This document shows, in pieces, positions 4,735 to 5,181 of a stretch of 5,181 bases of DNA (position 1 is its first letter; each line of letters begins with the position of its first letter). Under the pieces are notes generated by a model, which worked only from the letters and a program-made list of their open reading frames with translations, made no database searches and was not told the origin of the DNA. Origin of the DNA: an uncultured bacterium (GTDB lineage Bacteria > Cyanobacteriota > Vampirovibrionia > Gastranaerophilales > Gastranaerophilaceae); contig USJT01000103.1 in the NCBI GenBank assembly GCA_900555175.1, positions 1 through 5,181 on the forward strand, given 5' to 3'. Made by a program: the position numbers and the translations under genes.

Positions 4735-5181
4735 ATGACAGAAATCGAAATTTTAAAAGGTGATATAACAAAATTAAAAGTTGATGCAATCGTAAATGCT
4801 GCAAATAAAACCTTACTTGGTGGCGGCGGTGTTGATGGTGCAATTCATCGTGCTGCAGGAAAAGAGTTAGTTGCAGAATGCAGAACCCTAAACGGTTGCG
4901 AAACGGGACAATCCAAAATTACAAAAGGATATAACTTGCCTGCCAAATATGTAATCCATACAGTAGGCCCTGTTTGGTACGGTGGAAACAAAAACGAGCC
5001 GAAACTTTTAAAATCCTGTTATACAACAGCCCTAAATCTAGCAAAAGAAAATAACATCAAAACAATAGCATTCCCTGCAATATCCTGCGGAGTTTATCAT
5101 TTCCCGATAGATAAAGCTTGCAAAATTGCTTACGATACAGTGAATGAATTTATAAACAAAAATGATTGTCTTGAAAAAGTC
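4735..5181 (+). CDS. MacroD/YmdB-type macrodomain protein (3' end beyond the right edge)
   Basis: 149 codons are present, starting [20 protein letters not shown]. Visible ADP-ribose-binding motifs are GDIT (9-12), the adenosine-side NAAN (21-24), the catalytic-loop [10 protein letters not shown] (29-38) with Asn24 and Asp34 in the positions used by MacroD-type hydrolases, and the phosphate-side loop [12 protein letters not shown] (113-124), where Cys replaces the more usual Thr. Enzymes of this group deacetylate O-acetyl-ADP-ribose and remove mono-ADP-ribose from acidic side chains in the cytoplasm. All key positions appear intact. The missing 18 residues and stop are at 64-120 if the molecule is circular, giving 167 aa in all. 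It diverges from the FtsZ-like gene and, on a circle, lies upstream of the nuclease unit on the same strand. A counter-toxin, signal-clearing or anti-defence role is possible; none is shown by the sequence. Confidence 0.9.
   Translation, partial: MTEIEILKGDITKLKVDAIVNAANKTLLGGGGVDGAIHRAAGKELVAECRTLNGCETGQSKITKGYNLPAKYVIHTVGPVWYGGNKNEPKLLKSCYTTALNLAKENNIKTIAFPAISCGVYHFPIDKACKIAYDTVNEFINKNDCLEKV
5119..5181. repeat. Right copy of terminal direct repeat
   Basis: Matches 1-63 at 62 of 63 positions, the difference being T5127 for C9. Because the reading frame is preserved across both copies, joining the ends restores the full macrodomain gene with no change to the protein. Confidence 0.9.

Noticed and set aside
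4735..5181. DarG-type antitoxin of a DarTG toxin-antitoxin system
   Set aside because: The [10 protein letters not shown] and ISCGVYHFP loops are MacroD/YmdB-type, and no DarT-like toxin gene is adjacent.

Overview
This 5,181-base window is AT-rich, bacterial DNA with strong Shine-Dalgarno sites and compact genes. It looks like a small accessory element (plasmid, phage satellite or remnant) from a low-G+C, probably host-associated bacterium. The species and phylum cannot be fixed from the sequence; Bacillota or a gut Gastranaerophilales-type lineage are guesses. No rRNA, tRNA, CRISPR array, transposase, integrase or recognisable replication initiator was found.

The first 63 bases recur as the last 63 bases (1-63 versus 5119-5181) with one difference, C9 versus T5127, which is synonymous in the shared reading frame. 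A macrodomain gene starts at 4735, runs off the right end, and its in-frame C-terminal codons with a stop lie at 1-120. The simplest reading is a circular molecule of about 5,118 bp cut inside this gene. A tandem duplication of period 5,118 bp is the alternative.

Plus strand (left arm): the macrodomain tail (1-120) is followed by an extended -10 promoter (181-208), a short frameshift-interrupted membrane-anchor leader (230-384) and an Mrr-type PD-(D/E)xK nuclease gene (381-1313). The nuclease ends at a hairpin-rich convergent region (1314-1519) with two terminators whose stems share the same 11-base arm.

Minus strand (read right to left): an FtsZ-like protein reduced to the N-terminal GTP-binding domain (4011-4592), an unrecognised 115-aa protein with its own promoter (3494-3841), a ParB-domain/beta-class DNA methyltransferase (2004-3392), and a translationally coupled DUF5681 protein (1520-2020). 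The last two are a pair typical of prophage packaging regions.

A plausible view is a small element carrying DNA modification, modification-dependent or foreign-DNA cleavage, ADP-ribose chemistry and a possible modulator of host division or of a tubulin-type filament. The functional links between these genes are inferred. The least ordinary items are the domain-truncated FtsZ paralog with its unknown neighbour, the interrupted membrane anchor on the Mrr nuclease, and the near-identical ends.
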